Source: Natronomonas moolapensis 8.8.11
GTDB taxonomy: Archaea; Halobacteriota; Halobacteria; Halobacteriales; Haloarculaceae
Direction of reading: 5' to 3'
Assembly (NCBI RefSeq): GCF_000591055.1
Contig: NC_020388.1
Coordinates: 1,488,001 to 1,552,000, forward strand
DNA length: 64,000 nt
The notes under the pieces are model-generated. The model made no database searches and was not told the DNA's origin. It saw nothing but the letters and a program-made list of their open reading frames with translations. The first letter of the stretch is position 1. Each line of letters opens with the position of its first letter. The position numbers were made by a program, and so were the translations under genes. Below are positions 43,667 to 53,337 of this stretch, piece by piece.

Positions 43667-46600
43667 TCCACCTCCGCCGGTACGACGTCCTCCGGCGACT
43701 GCTCGCGGGCTTTCGGTGGCACGTAGACCGGGTGGTCCTCGGCATCGATCGTGTCGATGAGCTCTCGCCGCTGGTGAGACCGAACATCGCAGACGTGAGC
43801 GTAATCACAGAACCGACAGCCGGCGTCGTCAGGATCTAAGATTGTTGGCTGGAACTGCCCGGTCGCGATCCCGTTCGTGAGTTGGCCGAGTCGGCGCGGG
43901 GTCGTCTCCTCGATAAAACGACGGAACGCCGCGTGCGTCTCGAAATACGGGTATGTATGCCGCACTAGTGGCGTTCCAATGTCGTCGCTACCGTGATGGA
44001 CAGCCATCGATTGGGAGGTGACAAGCCCCTTTCGGGAGCTGACCGAACTCGGCGAGGAGATCTGATAATACGTGCCGCCCACGGTCTCAGCCGGGAGTGC
44101 GTCTTCGGCAAGCAGCGCATACAGCGGCAACTGGAAGCTCGTTCCGAGCAACGAATCAGATTCGCTCGGCGTGTTGGACCCGGTTTTGTAATCCCGAACG
44201 ACGAGTTGGGTCGGCGTCGTTCCGGGGACGACCTCGATCCGGTCGATCAGCCCGTGGACCGGCACCGGGCCGTGTGGCGTCTCGATCTCGGCGGGGGCGT
44301 CCTGCAGCGGTGTGCCGGCATCGTACGGCGTGCCGACGCGGCCTTCGAACCATGCTGGCTGGGCGGTCGTCTTCGCCACCTCGCCGAACTCGTGTTCGAG
44401 GAACCGATATAACAGGCCACGAGCCACCGGCTGGCCGGTAGCCGTCTCACGGTCGGGGCCGTAGTAGTCGTTCTCCGTTGGCGAGCCGAGCCCGGCCAGG
44501 ACCGTCGTCAGCCAGCGGTGCTGGAACGCCGTGTCGCCCGCCGTGCTGAACGCCGTCTCCAGCCGCTCGAGGGCGACGTCGAGTAGGTGCCGCTGTCGGG
44601 TCTCGAAATCACCATCGGGAGCGACCGGTTCACCGATCGACGACTGCAGTTCCAGATAGTAGTGTTCGAGGACGTCGTGTATGTAGGTACCCCGCTCGCC
44701 GGCATCCGGCTCGGGCGTCAGCGGCTCGGGGGCGTCAATCTCTACGACTCGTTGCATATAGTATTTGAACCCACACGCGGCGTAGGTTTCCAGCCGGCTG
44801 GCGCTGTAGGGCTCCCGATCGGCTTCGTCGTGCACCATCGCGACGGTCTCGGGCGTCAACACGCCATCGTACGGCGTCAGCCGATCCGGGTCAGCCCGGG
44901 CGGCGGCGCAGGCCGTGCCCGAGTTGATGCGTGCGTGTTCCGACGGCGTGAACGTCCCGGCGGCGACGCCGTCCTCTACAAGCGCTGTCGTTCGCTCGAC
45001 GTCGGTCGCCGGGAGCCCACCGATCGCCCGCTGGACGTCCTCTGGCGAGCCGGGCGGTGACGCATCCGTGTCAATCGTGACGGGTGAAAGGTCGACGAGC
45101 CGGCGGAGCTCGGTCAGGATATCCGCCTCGACGTAAGGTTCGCCGTCCGTGCTCCGTCGTGGGATCGAGAGATGCAGCGTCGCATCGCTGCTCAGGAGCG
45201 CTCCGACGTGAGATCGAGCCTCGGCGGCGACGTCGCGCTGTTCGAAGTCGGCGTGGGCTTCGTAGATCGGGCGAGTGAACGCTGACTCGGGGGGATCCGA
45301 CGGGACGTGTGAGGCGGTCATCCCGAGGAGGTAGACCTGCTCGAACGCCCGCGGCGGGGCGTCGGGGAGGCCACAGATGACGACGTGTTGGTCAGTGCCG
45401 CCGTTCGTTCCGCGGACCGAGACGCCGTTGAGGGCACGTTCCAGCCGCGCTATGGCATCGCCGGCGTCGAGATCCGCCAGCGGTGCGGTCATCGCCAGCG
45501 TCTCGAGGACGCGGTCGAGGCTCAATTTGGCCTGCTGTTCGCGATTCAGGCGGCCTCTGGAGAGTGTCCGTTCGCCCTCCAGCGCCGCGTCGATCCCGAG
45601 TCGGGTGAACAGCGTCTCGAGTTGCGCCGGCAACGCATCGAGTGACGTGGTCGCGAGCGCCTCCACGTCGCGGAGCAGCGACTCGACGCCCGCGGTGACG
45701 GACTCGTCGGCGTACGCGAGTGTCGACGCGAGTCGGTTTGTGTCGGCCCGGGCCGCGATTCGAGCGATGGCGCGGTGATCGATTTCGGAGTTATCGATAG
45801 CCACGAGCGGGTTCGTGAGTAGCCCGAGGAGGTCATCGACAGCGCGTGGCTCCTCGGCAAGTGCTGAAATGGTCGTGACGGCGTCGCCGAGGGCCGTCTC
45901 GGCGAGCGGCTGGTCGGTTTCGATGTGGAACGGGATGTCGTAGGCCTCGAAGAGCTCCTGGATCTGTGCGGCGTACTGGGCGGGATTCGTCAGTACGACC
46001 CCGATCTCCTCCGGCGGTGTTCCCTCCGCAAGCCGGACGCGGATATCGCGGGCGACCGAGCGGAGTTCCTCGGGCACGGTTTCTGGTTCGGCGACCGTGA
46101 GATCGAGCGCCGTCGGGTCGATGTCGGACACGGACGGGCCGACGCTCGGGTGCCGATAGAGGTTCCGCGTGAGCCGACGTCGGGCAGCCGTCCGCGGCGC
46201 TGTCGCTGGCTCGTGGTAGTCTTGTTCGAAGCCCAACTCGAGATACGTGGCGATCGCTTGGGCTGCGCCTACGTCTACCCCGGCTACGTCGTCGGTGTCG
46301 ACCTGTTGGGGCGCGACCGCGATGGTCGGCCACGTCTCGACGAGTTGCTCAAGGAATTTCTGTTCGAGAGCTTCAAAACGGGTGAAGCCGCTTATGACGA
46401 TCGCTTCGACTGACGGGAACAGCTCCGACAGCGAGCACTCCGTTGTGACATGTTCCATCCGCTCGGTCCGGTACGTTTCGGGGTACTCCTCAGCGAGGAG
46501 CTCGGTTCGTGCCGCCTCGATTTCGGCGGCTAACTCCGCGACGTGTACGGCACGCTCGTTGAGCCCTTCGGTTTCAAGTCGGTTTTGCATCCCCGTGGCG

Positions 46601-47004
46601 GAGAGCAGGCCAGCGAACTCCAGGTTCGTGAAGAGGTCTTCAGCCTCTTCGACGAGCCCGGCGCTTGCAAACGTATCACCGGAGTATAGGGGATTTTCAG
46701 GCGAATCGATCCCCTCGACACCTAATTCCACGAGTCGAAACAGTAGTGGCCGGTCGATATGCGTGATATCGTTTTTGTACTGATCGCGCCGGTACGCCGT
46801 TGAGACGATGTCATCGAGTGTGAGCACGCTCGCCATCGTTGGTGGGGCGGCAGCATTCCAGCGATCGCGTGTGGCTTCAGTTGGATGATTCTGTGGCGTG
46901 ATGTGGAGGACGCTTTGCGGGTGCGTATCGACGCTTTCTATTAATAAGTCGATTGCAGCGGTTTCAAGCGAGGGAAGGGCAGGCCCTGTCAGCAGGCGAC
47001 GCAT
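43663..47004 (-). CDS. AddB-like PD-(D/E)XK helicase-nuclease partner
   Basis: 1113 residues from ATG 47004; an ATG at 47058 lies in a poorly coding stretch. The protein has an inactivated helicase-like body, as in AddB, with SVLHITPQN at the start and no Walker A. A C-terminal PD-(D/E)XK domain shows VHGLIDRIEV and VVRDYKTGS. It has the Cys residues of an AddB-type iron-sulfur nuclease: one in YAACGFKYYMQ near 695 and CRFCDYAHVC near the end. It is translationally coupled to the AddA-like gene. Confidence 0.88.
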   Translation of the reverse strand: MRRLLTGPALPSLETAAIDLLIESVDTHPQSVLHITPQNHPTEATRDRWNAAAPPTMASVLTLDDIVSTAYRRDQYKNDITHIDRPLLFRLVELGVEGIDSPENPLYSGDTFASAGLVEEAEDLFTNLEFAGLLSATGMQNRLETEGLNERAVHVAELAAEIEAARTELLAEEYPETYRTERMEHVTTECSLSELFPSVEAIVISGFTRFEALEQKFLEQLVETWPTIAVAPQQVDTDDVAGVDVGAAQAIATYLELGFEQDYHEPATAPRTAARRRLTRNLYRHPSVGPSVSDIDPTALDLTVAEPETVPEELRSVARDIRVRLAEGTPPEEIGVVLTNPAQYAAQIQELFEAYDIPFHIETDQPLAETALGDAVTTISALAEEPRAVDDLLGLLTNPLVAIDNSEIDHRAIARIAARADTNRLASTLAYADESVTAGVESLLRDVEALATTSLDALPAQLETLFTRLGIDAALEGERTLSRGRLNREQQAKLSLDRVLETLAMTAPLADLDAGDAIARLERALNGVSVRGTNGGTDQHVVICGLPDAPPRAFEQVYLLGMTASHVPSDPPESAFTRPIYEAHADFEQRDVAAEARSHVGALLSSDATLHLSIPRRSTDGEPYVEADILTELRRLVDLSPVTIDTDASPPGSPEDVQRAIGGLPATDVERTTALVEDGVAAGTFTPSEHARINSGTACAAARADPDRLTPYDGVLTPETVAMVHDEADREPYSASRLETYAACGFKYYMQRVVEIDAPEPLTPEPDAGERGTYIHDVLEHYYLELQSSIGEPVAPDGDFETRQRHLLDVALERLETAFSTAGDTAFQHRWLTTVLAGLGSPTENDYYGPDRETATGQPVARGLLYRFLEHEFGEVAKTTAQPAWFEGRVGTPYDAGTPLQDAPAEIETPHGPVPVHGLIDRIEVVPGTTPTQLVVRDYKTGSNTPSESDSLLGTSFQLPLYALLAEDALPAETVGGTYYQISSPSSVSSRKGLVTSQSMAVHHGSDDIGTPLVRHTYPYFETHAAFRRFIEETTPRRLGQLTNGIATGQFQPTILDPDDAGCRFCDYAHVCDVRSHQRRELIDTIDAEDHPVYVPPKAREQSPEDVVPAEVE

Positions 47005-47399
47005 ATGCCGTCGTCTCCCGATTCGCGTAAGTAATTTTGGACGACACCAGCGTGTCATATAGCCGACTACAGATCACGAGAACCGCTCGTTTACTGAATG
47101 ATCCGCATACGCGATTCCCCCGGCCAGTACAAACATTCCTCGAAACGGGGGTGAATACGTCGCACTCCAGCAGAAGTCAAACTCAAGATGCTCAAATAGT
47201 GGAACTGTCTCGGTAGCCGTTGCATTCAATAAATCGTTGACTGAAGTAACGTTCTACAGGGCTTTGGAGCTGGTGGACACAGTTTCCAAACCCTGCCACT
47301 TCGCACGTGAATAGGCTCATATGAAAACTGGGGGTTGCTGTTGTGAATTGAGCGTTCCCCACACAAGGTTATTTTGTCCGTTCTGTCAATGCTGGATGT
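47005..47399. promoter_or_regulatory. Divergent intergenic region between addB-like and mcrB
   Basis: A 395-bp gap with no gene. A partly paired stem, CAGGGCTTTGGA (47257-47268) and TTCCAAACCCTG, lies in the middle. TTATTTT near 47367 is a TATA-like box for mcrB, about 30 nt before its start. Confidence 0.4.
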
Positions 47400-49739
47400 A
47401 TGGTTAACGTGGTTTCAGTAGGGGAATTTGACCTTGACGGAGAGGCCCTCCACGCGGCTACCGATACGTACCTCGATTTTAAATCGGCTGATGAGGATCA
47501 GAGAGGCCGGACCCGAGATATTCTGGATAGCGGCCATTCGTGGCTCAACCAACGCGACCTGACTGCGGACACGGTATCGCAATATACGTCGGAACTGAGA
47601 GAAGGAACGGGAGACGATCACCCAATTCTGTCCGGGGAAGACTTCGACGACTTGGAGGCGAAGGTAGCTGACGACGCTGGAAGTTTTGTCGAGGATCTGG
47701 TAGCGCTATTCGAAGATGAGAGCCCACTCGAAGATCGCATCGAGCGATTCAGGACGAATCAAGGTATAGATCTCACGGTTATTAGTGCTCTCTTGACGAC
47801 TTCTGACCCCGACCAATACGTACTGTACGATGAGGAAGGCTTTGAGACGCTCATTCGTTATTTCACTGGGTTACACAGTCCCGATCTCGGCGATCTTTCG
47901 GTCGGGAGAAGATACGATTTGTATCGGAACTACTGTTCGACAATCCAGATGGACGTTTTGAGCGAGAAACTCGTCGACGCTACGCTCCAAGACGCTCAAG
48001 AGTTCGTGAGAACTGTAACGCACTCGGCGGAATGTAGATACAATCTCATTCTCAGATACTTCTTCAGACACACTCGCCAGTTAGAGGAATTCGAGGAGGA
48101 AACCTCTGTGTTCCTCGACGAAATTCGCATGCTACCACAGGCATTTCTCAGAGATCAGCTTGAGGCGTACGAAGGACGCCAGAAAATAGCCAAAATCCGG
48201 TACGATGTGCTCGATGCTATCCTTGACGATGAATCCGTAGATATCGATAAAATCGCCGCACGAGAGAATGTAAACCACGAAAAGAACATTATGAACTCGT
48301 GGGACGACTACAAGATCCTCGCCCAGATTTACTACAACTATGCCAAAGACCGTGTAGAGGCGTACATCGAGGATTTACTCGATTATCTGCGAAACGAGAT
48401 AGACGCTGACCAACTGTCTACTCACTACGTCACCTACCAGGGCGCAACTAACATCCCGAATACTCGTTCGTGGGCTGTTCTGTATCCGAGCGTTCTCGGA
48501 GATCACAAATCAGCATATCAACTGTACATCTATTTCTATCCCAACGAGATCGAATATGGGATCGACAACGGGAGCGATGTCCCTCGAAAGGAATACGATG
48601 ACGAGTCGTTCGAGTCTGAAGACGAAATATCGATCCAGAACGTGGTCGAAGCGTACAGAGAACGGTTGGACACGTTCTGGAGGTGGAACGAAGAACTAAT
48701 CGAAGAACCGGACTCCGCAGAGTACGACGAGTTATCGTGGTTCGAATCCGTCGAAAAACATCTCCAGCGCAAGAAACAGATCGTTTTCCACGGCCCACCA
48801 GGAACTGGGAAGACCTATGGAGCGCTCAACTTCGCCAAGTGGTGGATAGACAGGGGACTGGACGAACAGGACCATTTCGACGACGCTGTTGAGGGCCGCC
48901 TTCGGATAGTAACGTTCCATCCGACGTTTTCATATGAAGACTTCATCGAGGGAATAACGGCGAAAACTCGGGACGGCGACCTCGTGTACGAACCCGAGGC
49001 TGGCGTGTTCAAGGAGATGGCTGAGGACGCCGTCGAGGCCTACGAAGACGCCGACTCGAAAGCAGATGCCCCCAGATACATCCTTATCATTGACGAAGTG
49101 AACCGGGGAAACATCCCGAAGATCTTCGGCGAGACGATTACTCTCATCGAGAACGACAAGCGACTCGGTGAACTGAACGAGATGAGAGACGAGCTGCCAC
49201 ATTCAGAAGACCGGCTCGTAGTGCCCCCGAACCTCTACATTATCGGGACGATGAACACGGCTGATCGGTCAATCGCCCTCGTCGATGCCGCGATACGTCG
49301 GCGATTCCGATTTCGACACTTCCCGCCGAACTGCGAAGTTCTTTACGACGAGCTTGGCTTCGATGGTGAACAGGACGTCAAAACCAAGGCTTCAGTCGAA
49401 GAGGGAGAGGACCTCGGTGCTCTCTCCATTCTCGCACTCAGTGCGATCAACGAACGTATTCGGGACAGTGGGAACCTCGGGAAAGGCAAACAGGTTGGTC
49501 ACTCCTACCTTATCGGTGGTACCACGGACGAGCGTCTCGTAGAGTCCTGGAAGAACGAGATACTCCCGCTGCTCGATGAGTACTACTTCGGAGACATGGA
49601 GCGGCTCAAAGAACACATATTCGATGGCGGGGGTGAGAACCTATTCAACTGGAAGGAACAGCGGATCGCCGATTTCGATTCCGACGCTCTCCGCGCCGCG
49701 CTTTCCGAACTCGTTGACGAGGATGGTGGAGTGGAGTGA
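47400..49739 (+). CDS. mcrB: McrB-type GTPase/AAA subunit of a restriction system
   Basis: 779 residues. The N-terminal 440 residues form a long, helical recognition domain unlike EcoMcrB. The AAA domain follows: Walker A HGPPGTGKTYG near 466, the THPTFSYEDFIEG-type segment, Walker B ILIIDEVNRGNIPKIFGE near 560 and the McrB signature MNTADRSIALVDAAIRRRF near 618. McrB uses GTP (or ATP in some relatives) to move along DNA and direct McrC cleavage at modified cytosines. The gene overlaps mcrC by GTGA. What the N-terminal domain recognises cannot be read from sequence. Confidence 0.93.
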   Translation: MVNVVSVGEFDLDGEALHAATDTYLDFKSADEDQRGRTRDILDSGHSWLNQRDLTADTVSQYTSELREGTGDDHPILSGEDFDDLEAKVADDAGSFVEDLVALFEDESPLEDRIERFRTNQGIDLTVISALLTTSDPDQYVLYDEEGFETLIRYFTGLHSPDLGDLSVGRRYDLYRNYCSTIQMDVLSEKLVDATLQDAQEFVRTVTHSAECRYNLILRYFFRHTRQLEEFEEETSVFLDEIRMLPQAFLRDQLEAYEGRQKIAKIRYDVLDAILDDESVDIDKIAARENVNHEKNIMNSWDDYKILAQIYYNYAKDRVEAYIEDLLDYLRNEIDADQLSTHYVTYQGATNIPNTRSWAVLYPSVLGDHKSAYQLYIYFYPNEIEYGIDNGSDVPRKEYDDESFESEDEISIQNVVEAYRERLDTFWRWNEELIEEPDSAEYDELSWFESVEKHLQRKKQIVFHGPPGTGKTYGALNFAKWWIDRGLDEQDHFDDAVEGRLRIVTFHPTFSYEDFIEGITAKTRDGDLVYEPEAGVFKEMAEDAVEAYEDADSKADAPRYILIIDEVNRGNIPKIFGETITLIENDKRLGELNEMRDELPHSEDRLVVPPNLYIIGTMNTADRSIALVDAAIRRRFRFRHFPPNCEVLYDELGFDGEQDVKTKASVEEGEDLGALSILALSAINERIRDSGNLGKGKQVGHSYLIGGTTDERLVESWKNEILPLLDEYYFGDMERLKEHIFDGGGENLFNWKEQRIADFDSDALRAALSELVDEDGGVE

Positions 49740-50938
49740 CAACTGCTGACCTGATAGAACTGTCCGAGTACGACGAATCGGACCCAATCGACCTGTCCAA
49801 TGACGATATCGAGATGATCGAATCACAGGTCGATGGATTACGAGTGGAGTACAGACGAGGCAAACAGGTCGTACTGCACACGGATCATCGAGTCGGAGTC
49901 GTCGCTCTCCCCGACGGACCCACTATTGAGATACAACCGAAGATCGGGGATCCGAACCTAGTCACGCTACTACGATACGCAAACGGGGCAGAGCCAACCC
50001 ATCTCTCGCGCGAAACGGAACTCGAAAGCGGGACGAATTTTGTGGACACGGTAGCAGCCCTGTTTCTCGAAGAGCTGGAGGTAGTTCTGTCTCAAGGTCT
50101 CAGGAGAGAGTACGTCAATGTAGAAGGAACAGAAGAGTATCTCCGTAGCAGACTAAACGTCCAGAGACAGCTCGCAGGAGGTCCCGGGAAGACGGATTTC
50201 GAGTGCGACTACGACGAATTTACCTATGATACCAGGCTAAACCAGACGATTCTCTGCGTTGCGAACGCGCTGTCGTCGGTGGTGGATAGCACCGAGATCG
50301 CTGGTGAACTACGCGAATACGAATCGCGGCTCAGACGACGAGTGACGCTCCGAGAAGTTTCGATCGAGGAAGCCGAACGGATCGAACTGACTCGCCTTAC
50401 TGATTACTATGAGAAGGTTCTGGTCTTGTCTCGGCTCGTACTGAAACACATCTACCTCGAAGATATCGTCGCCGGTGAGGGTGCATCGTACTCCCTATTG
50501 ATCGGAATGAATGAGGTGTTCGAAAAGGTGGTGGAGAGAACTGCACGCGAAACTGTGGACGAACGAGATGGCTGGAGCGTTGAAAGGCAGGCTCGAACCG
50601 ACAATCTACTTAGGGGGAGTCCGTCGATTCGTATGCGGCCTGATTTCATCGTCAAGCGTCACGGTAAGCCAGTATTGGTCGGGGACGCCAAGTGGAAGAC
50701 CGGCGTCAAGAATAACGACGTCTATCAGGTCGTAGCGTACCAGACAGCCTATGATGCGCCGGGTGTGCTGGTCTATCCAGACAACGATGGTGCTGTCGAG
50801 AATGACTACTCCGTGAAGAACGGGTATGATTTAGCGATGTTGGAGCTACCGACAGGGGTGAATACTGCAGATGTTGATGAATTCGGTCGAGAAAACGTTG
50901 GGCGATTTTTCGATTTTCTCTCCCGGACCGTGAGTTGA
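49736..50938 (+). CDS. mcrC: McrC-type nuclease subunit
   Basis: 400 residues from a GTG that overlaps the mcrB stop. The N-terminal beta-rich domain with VALPDGPTIEIQPKIG is typical of McrC. The C-terminal PD-(D/E)XK nuclease has IRMRPDFIVKRHGKPVLVGD with Asp, and then DAKWKTG, followed by VYQVVAYQTAY. McrC stimulates McrB NTP use and cuts both strands. All catalytic residues look intact, so the system should be active. Confidence 0.93.
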   Translation: MTTADLIELSEYDESDPIDLSNDDIEMIESQVDGLRVEYRRGKQVVLHTDHRVGVVALPDGPTIEIQPKIGDPNLVTLLRYANGAEPTHLSRETELESGTNFVDTVAALFLEELEVVLSQGLRREYVNVEGTEEYLRSRLNVQRQLAGGPGKTDFECDYDEFTYDTRLNQTILCVANALSSVVDSTEIAGELREYESRLRRRVTLREVSIEEAERIELTRLTDYYEKVLVLSRLVLKHIYLEDIVAGEGASYSLLIGMNEVFEKVVERTARETVDERDGWSVERQARTDNLLRGSPSIRMRPDFIVKRHGKPVLVGDAKWKTGVKNNDVYQVVAYQTAYDAPGVLVYPDNDGAVENDYSVKNGYDLAMLELPTGVNTADVDEFGRENVGRFFDFLSRTVS

Positions 50939-51089
50939 CAACACGGAGGGAGGAGTGGTGAGCTCTCGAACCGGATCCTGTTAGTTGGAGTCGTAGCCGA
51001 GGGCAGCTTGTGACTTGAGCTTTGTTGAGGGAATTCAAACCGAATTAGAGTCCTATCGTGTATAGCAGGGACCTGATCTTGAACCGCGC

Positions 51090-52007
51090 TCAGAGCGAAT
51101 CTCGAACCAAATCGTCGAACTCGATCAGGATCTGCTCAGGGACGAACTGTTCGAAGGCCACCCATCCATCCGGAAATCCAATTGTTACTCGCGGATGCAG
51201 CGGTTCGCCGTGTTCTATCGAGTGGACATTAGTCGGAACGGTGACGAGTCCCGTCGCTGCGCCGAGTTCCGTGTCACTACGCCGGAGGAGGTCGTCAACG
51301 ATTGCGTCGGTGCGGACATCGATGATTTCCTTGTCTTCTGCTTCCTTGGAACGAACCTGTATCTCTTTTGTGTTAGCCGACGTTGTCGTGTGCCGAAGCT
51401 GAAGCGTAGAATAGCCTTCAATACAGTCAGCTTCGAACCGCCCACGGAGGCCGTTCTCCAGGAAGGATATACGAGATGCTTCGTCCAACCCAAAATGACC
51501 CACAACAGTCTGAGTGGTTGCATCCGCAGTTCCCTCATCAGGCGCACGGATTGCGAGAAGCCGCGTCCTCGGTTTGAATGTTGCAACAGTCGTCTGAAAA
51601 TGCTTCTCCGAAAGCGTCAGCTGAGCTTGCGAGCCCGTTTCCGGAACATTGCAGACGACGTAGAGTCGGTCGTGATCCCTGCGCGTCTCTCGAACCTCAG
51701 ATCCGTAGGCACCTGAGGATCCATCATCGTCACCCTCGTTGATTGCATCATCCGGAGATACCTGACGGAGGTCATCGACACGATAGTAGTATATCGTTCG
51801 GGCTCCCGCAAAGCGGAGCTGTGATACTGCCTCTCGCAGTTCGATTTGTGAAAGTTCATCCAGCGCTTCAGCGAAGCTCCAGTCATTCACATCAAGGTCG
51901 ATCTCTGATGCTTGGAGAACACGACGACGAGCAGCCTGTGACGGGAGATTTTGAATGAGCTCTTGGGGAGGTGCGTCGTTGTCCGCGGGATCTATTGGGA
52001 GGTTCAT
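51090..52007 (-). CDS. Protein of unknown function downstream of WYL gene
   Basis: 305 residues, acidic, no signal peptide or membrane segment. The N-terminal part is helical (ELIQNLPSQAARRRVLQAS), and the rest is beta-rich with a C-terminal VTIGFPDGWVAFEQFVP segment. No known motif is seen. It lies 70 bp after a WYL-domain gene on the same strand and converges on mcrC. WYL proteins often regulate defence genes, so it may be an effector or sensor of that kind; this is context only. Confidence 0.65.
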   Translation of the reverse strand: MNLPIDPADNDAPPQELIQNLPSQAARRRVLQASEIDLDVNDWSFAEALDELSQIELREAVSQLRFAGARTIYYYRVDDLRQVSPDDAINEGDDDGSSGAYGSEVRETRRDHDRLYVVCNVPETGSQAQLTLSEKHFQTTVATFKPRTRLLAIRAPDEGTADATTQTVVGHFGLDEASRISFLENGLRGRFEADCIEGYSTLQLRHTTTSANTKEIQVRSKEAEDKEIIDVRTDAIVDDLLRRSDTELGAATGLVTVPTNVHSIEHGEPLHPRVTIGFPDGWVAFEQFVPEQILIEFDDLVRDSL

Positions 52008-52077
52008 GCCACCAGATGTGTTATTGTTATCATGGCTTCACAAAATACTGAATTGAACTAGTGCGTGGTGAGTCCTT

Positions 52078-52371
52078 CTATAGTCGGCAGTATATCTGCG
52101 TCATTCGCTTATCGCTTGGCGAATACTGTGGCCTCGGACCGGAAAACGAACCGTTGGTGACGTTCAGATTTCCGATTTTCCTGAGCTTGTATAGTCCCCA
52201 ATCCGGAGGGTTGATTTCGTTGCCGCGGCCCCCACTCTGGTAGCCGCTGAGAACGACGTTTCCTTTTGTCGTCTTGCCCACCTTGTGTGGCTCTACGACT
52301 CTAGGCTGGTTTCGATACTGGAGTTCGACGACATTTCGATTCCCAATCGCGTTACAGAGGGTAGAACGCAT
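52078..52371 (-). CDS. Single-domain WYL protein
   Basis: 97 residues. It shows the WYL-type pattern from the start: CNAIGNRNVVELQYRNQPR, then VVEPHKVGKTTKGNVVLSGY, and a C-terminal WGLYKLRKIGNLNVTNGSF and GPRP. The usual DNA-binding HTH before the WYL domain is missing, so this is a bare ligand-binding module. WYL domains bind nucleic acid or nucleotide ligands. It is next to the unknown gene at 51090-52007 and between McrBC and a Fic-like gene. Confidence 0.75.
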   Translation of the reverse strand: MRSTLCNAIGNRNVVELQYRNQPRVVEPHKVGKTTKGNVVLSGYQSGGRGNEINPPDWGLYKLRKIGNLNVTNGSFSGPRPQYSPSDKRMTQIYCRL

Positions 52372-52420
52372 TGGACATCAGTTGACTGCAGTCTCTTATA
52401 CAATTTGTGCGTGGTAGCTA

Positions 52421-53117
52421 GGCGGTGTTCAGATAAGAATGAAAAGTGAGGCGGCACATTTTTTGAGTGCTCTATGCCCAAAAACGCCCGCCTCAACGGC
52501 CATTTGGACGAGATCGAGTTAGGTTTTGTGGAGCGAGAAGCGACACCGAAATTGCTGATGAAGCTTGGTATTCAACTCCATTTAGCTGGCCTATCACTTT
52601 CGAATACCATTTCTATCCTTGAGATATTCGGTGTCAGTCGAGCTCGATCTACTGTTCACAACTGGGTTCACAAGGCAGATCTACAGCCCAAATCTGGTCG
52701 GGATCCGGATCACGTTGCGGTGGATGAGACCGTGATCCGACTCAATAATAAGCAGTACTGGCTGTATGCTGCTGTCGATCCCGAGACAAACAAATTACTG
52801 TATACAACGCTTGAACCGACGACAAACAAGGCAATCGCTCACGCATTCTTTGCCGAACTCCGCGAGAAACACGACGTTGACGACGCGGTGTTTCTCGTAG
52901 ATGGCTCGCACTCACTGAAAGACGCCTGTCGCCGCCACAGCCTCGATTTCAGATATGAACGCCATGGAAATCGGAATAGCGTCGAACGTGTCTTTCGAGA
53001 GGTAAAACGACGAACTATCAGTTTTTCAAACTGTTTTAGCAATGCCGAAGCAGACACCGCCGACGATTGGCTTCGATCCTTCGCCTTCGCATGGAATCAG
53101 CTTATCTGAACACTACC
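52421..53117 (+). mobile_element. IS6-family element (copy 3), intact
   Basis: A 697-bp element with ends GGCGGTGTTCAGATAAG and, inverted, GGTAGTGTTCAGATAAG. It is flanked by a perfect 8-bp duplication GGTAGCTA (52413-52420 and 53118-53125). The orientation is opposite to copy 2. It lies upstream of the WYL gene, between it and a short frame, without breaking a recognised gene. Confidence 0.95.
52474..53109 (+). CDS. IS6-family transposase (copy 3)
   Basis: 211 residues, complete, with Asp in HVAVDETVIRL, Asp in VFLVDGSHSL and Glu in NSVERVFREVKRR. It is closer to the fossil copy 1 than to copy 2 at several places (TISILEIFGVSRA). It is the likely working copy, and could also act on the ends of copy 2. 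Confidence 0.94.
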   Translation: MPKNARLNGHLDEIELGFVEREATPKLLMKLGIQLHLAGLSLSNTISILEIFGVSRARSTVHNWVHKADLQPKSGRDPDHVAVDETVIRLNNKQYWLYAAVDPETNKLLYTTLEPTTNKAIAHAFFAELREKHDVDDAVFLVDGSHSLKDACRRHSLDFRYERHGNRNSVERVFREVKRRTISFSNCFSNAEADTADDWLRSFAFAWNQLI

Positions 53118-53222
53118 GGTAGCTATTCGATCGAGTGTGGTTGCTGTCTGGAATCCAGTCTGACCCACTAACACAGCCATGCAAGAGTTTATACGGTCGC
53201 ATGTCCAACTTTGAGTTGAACA

Positions 53223-53327
53223 ATGAGTCTTGACGAGGCGGTTGACGAGGCGCTCGCGGCGTACGATATGTCGCGTAGCGCAGAGGCCGAGGAAACGGGC
53301 CGAACAGTCGCCACGCTTCAGGACTAG
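53223..53327 (+). CDS. Short acidic protein, possible antitoxin-like fragment
   Basis: A 34-codon frame: MSLDEAVDEALAAYDMSRSA and a short helical end. A TATA-like TTTATACGG lies about 35 bp before its ATG, which supports expression. It is acidic and helical and could be a small antitoxin for the Fic-like gene that follows on the other strand, or a truncated gene. No homology is recognised. Confidence 0.4.
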   Translation: MSLDEAVDEALAAYDMSRSAEAEETGRTVATLQD

Positions 53328-53337
53328 TCTAAATCGT

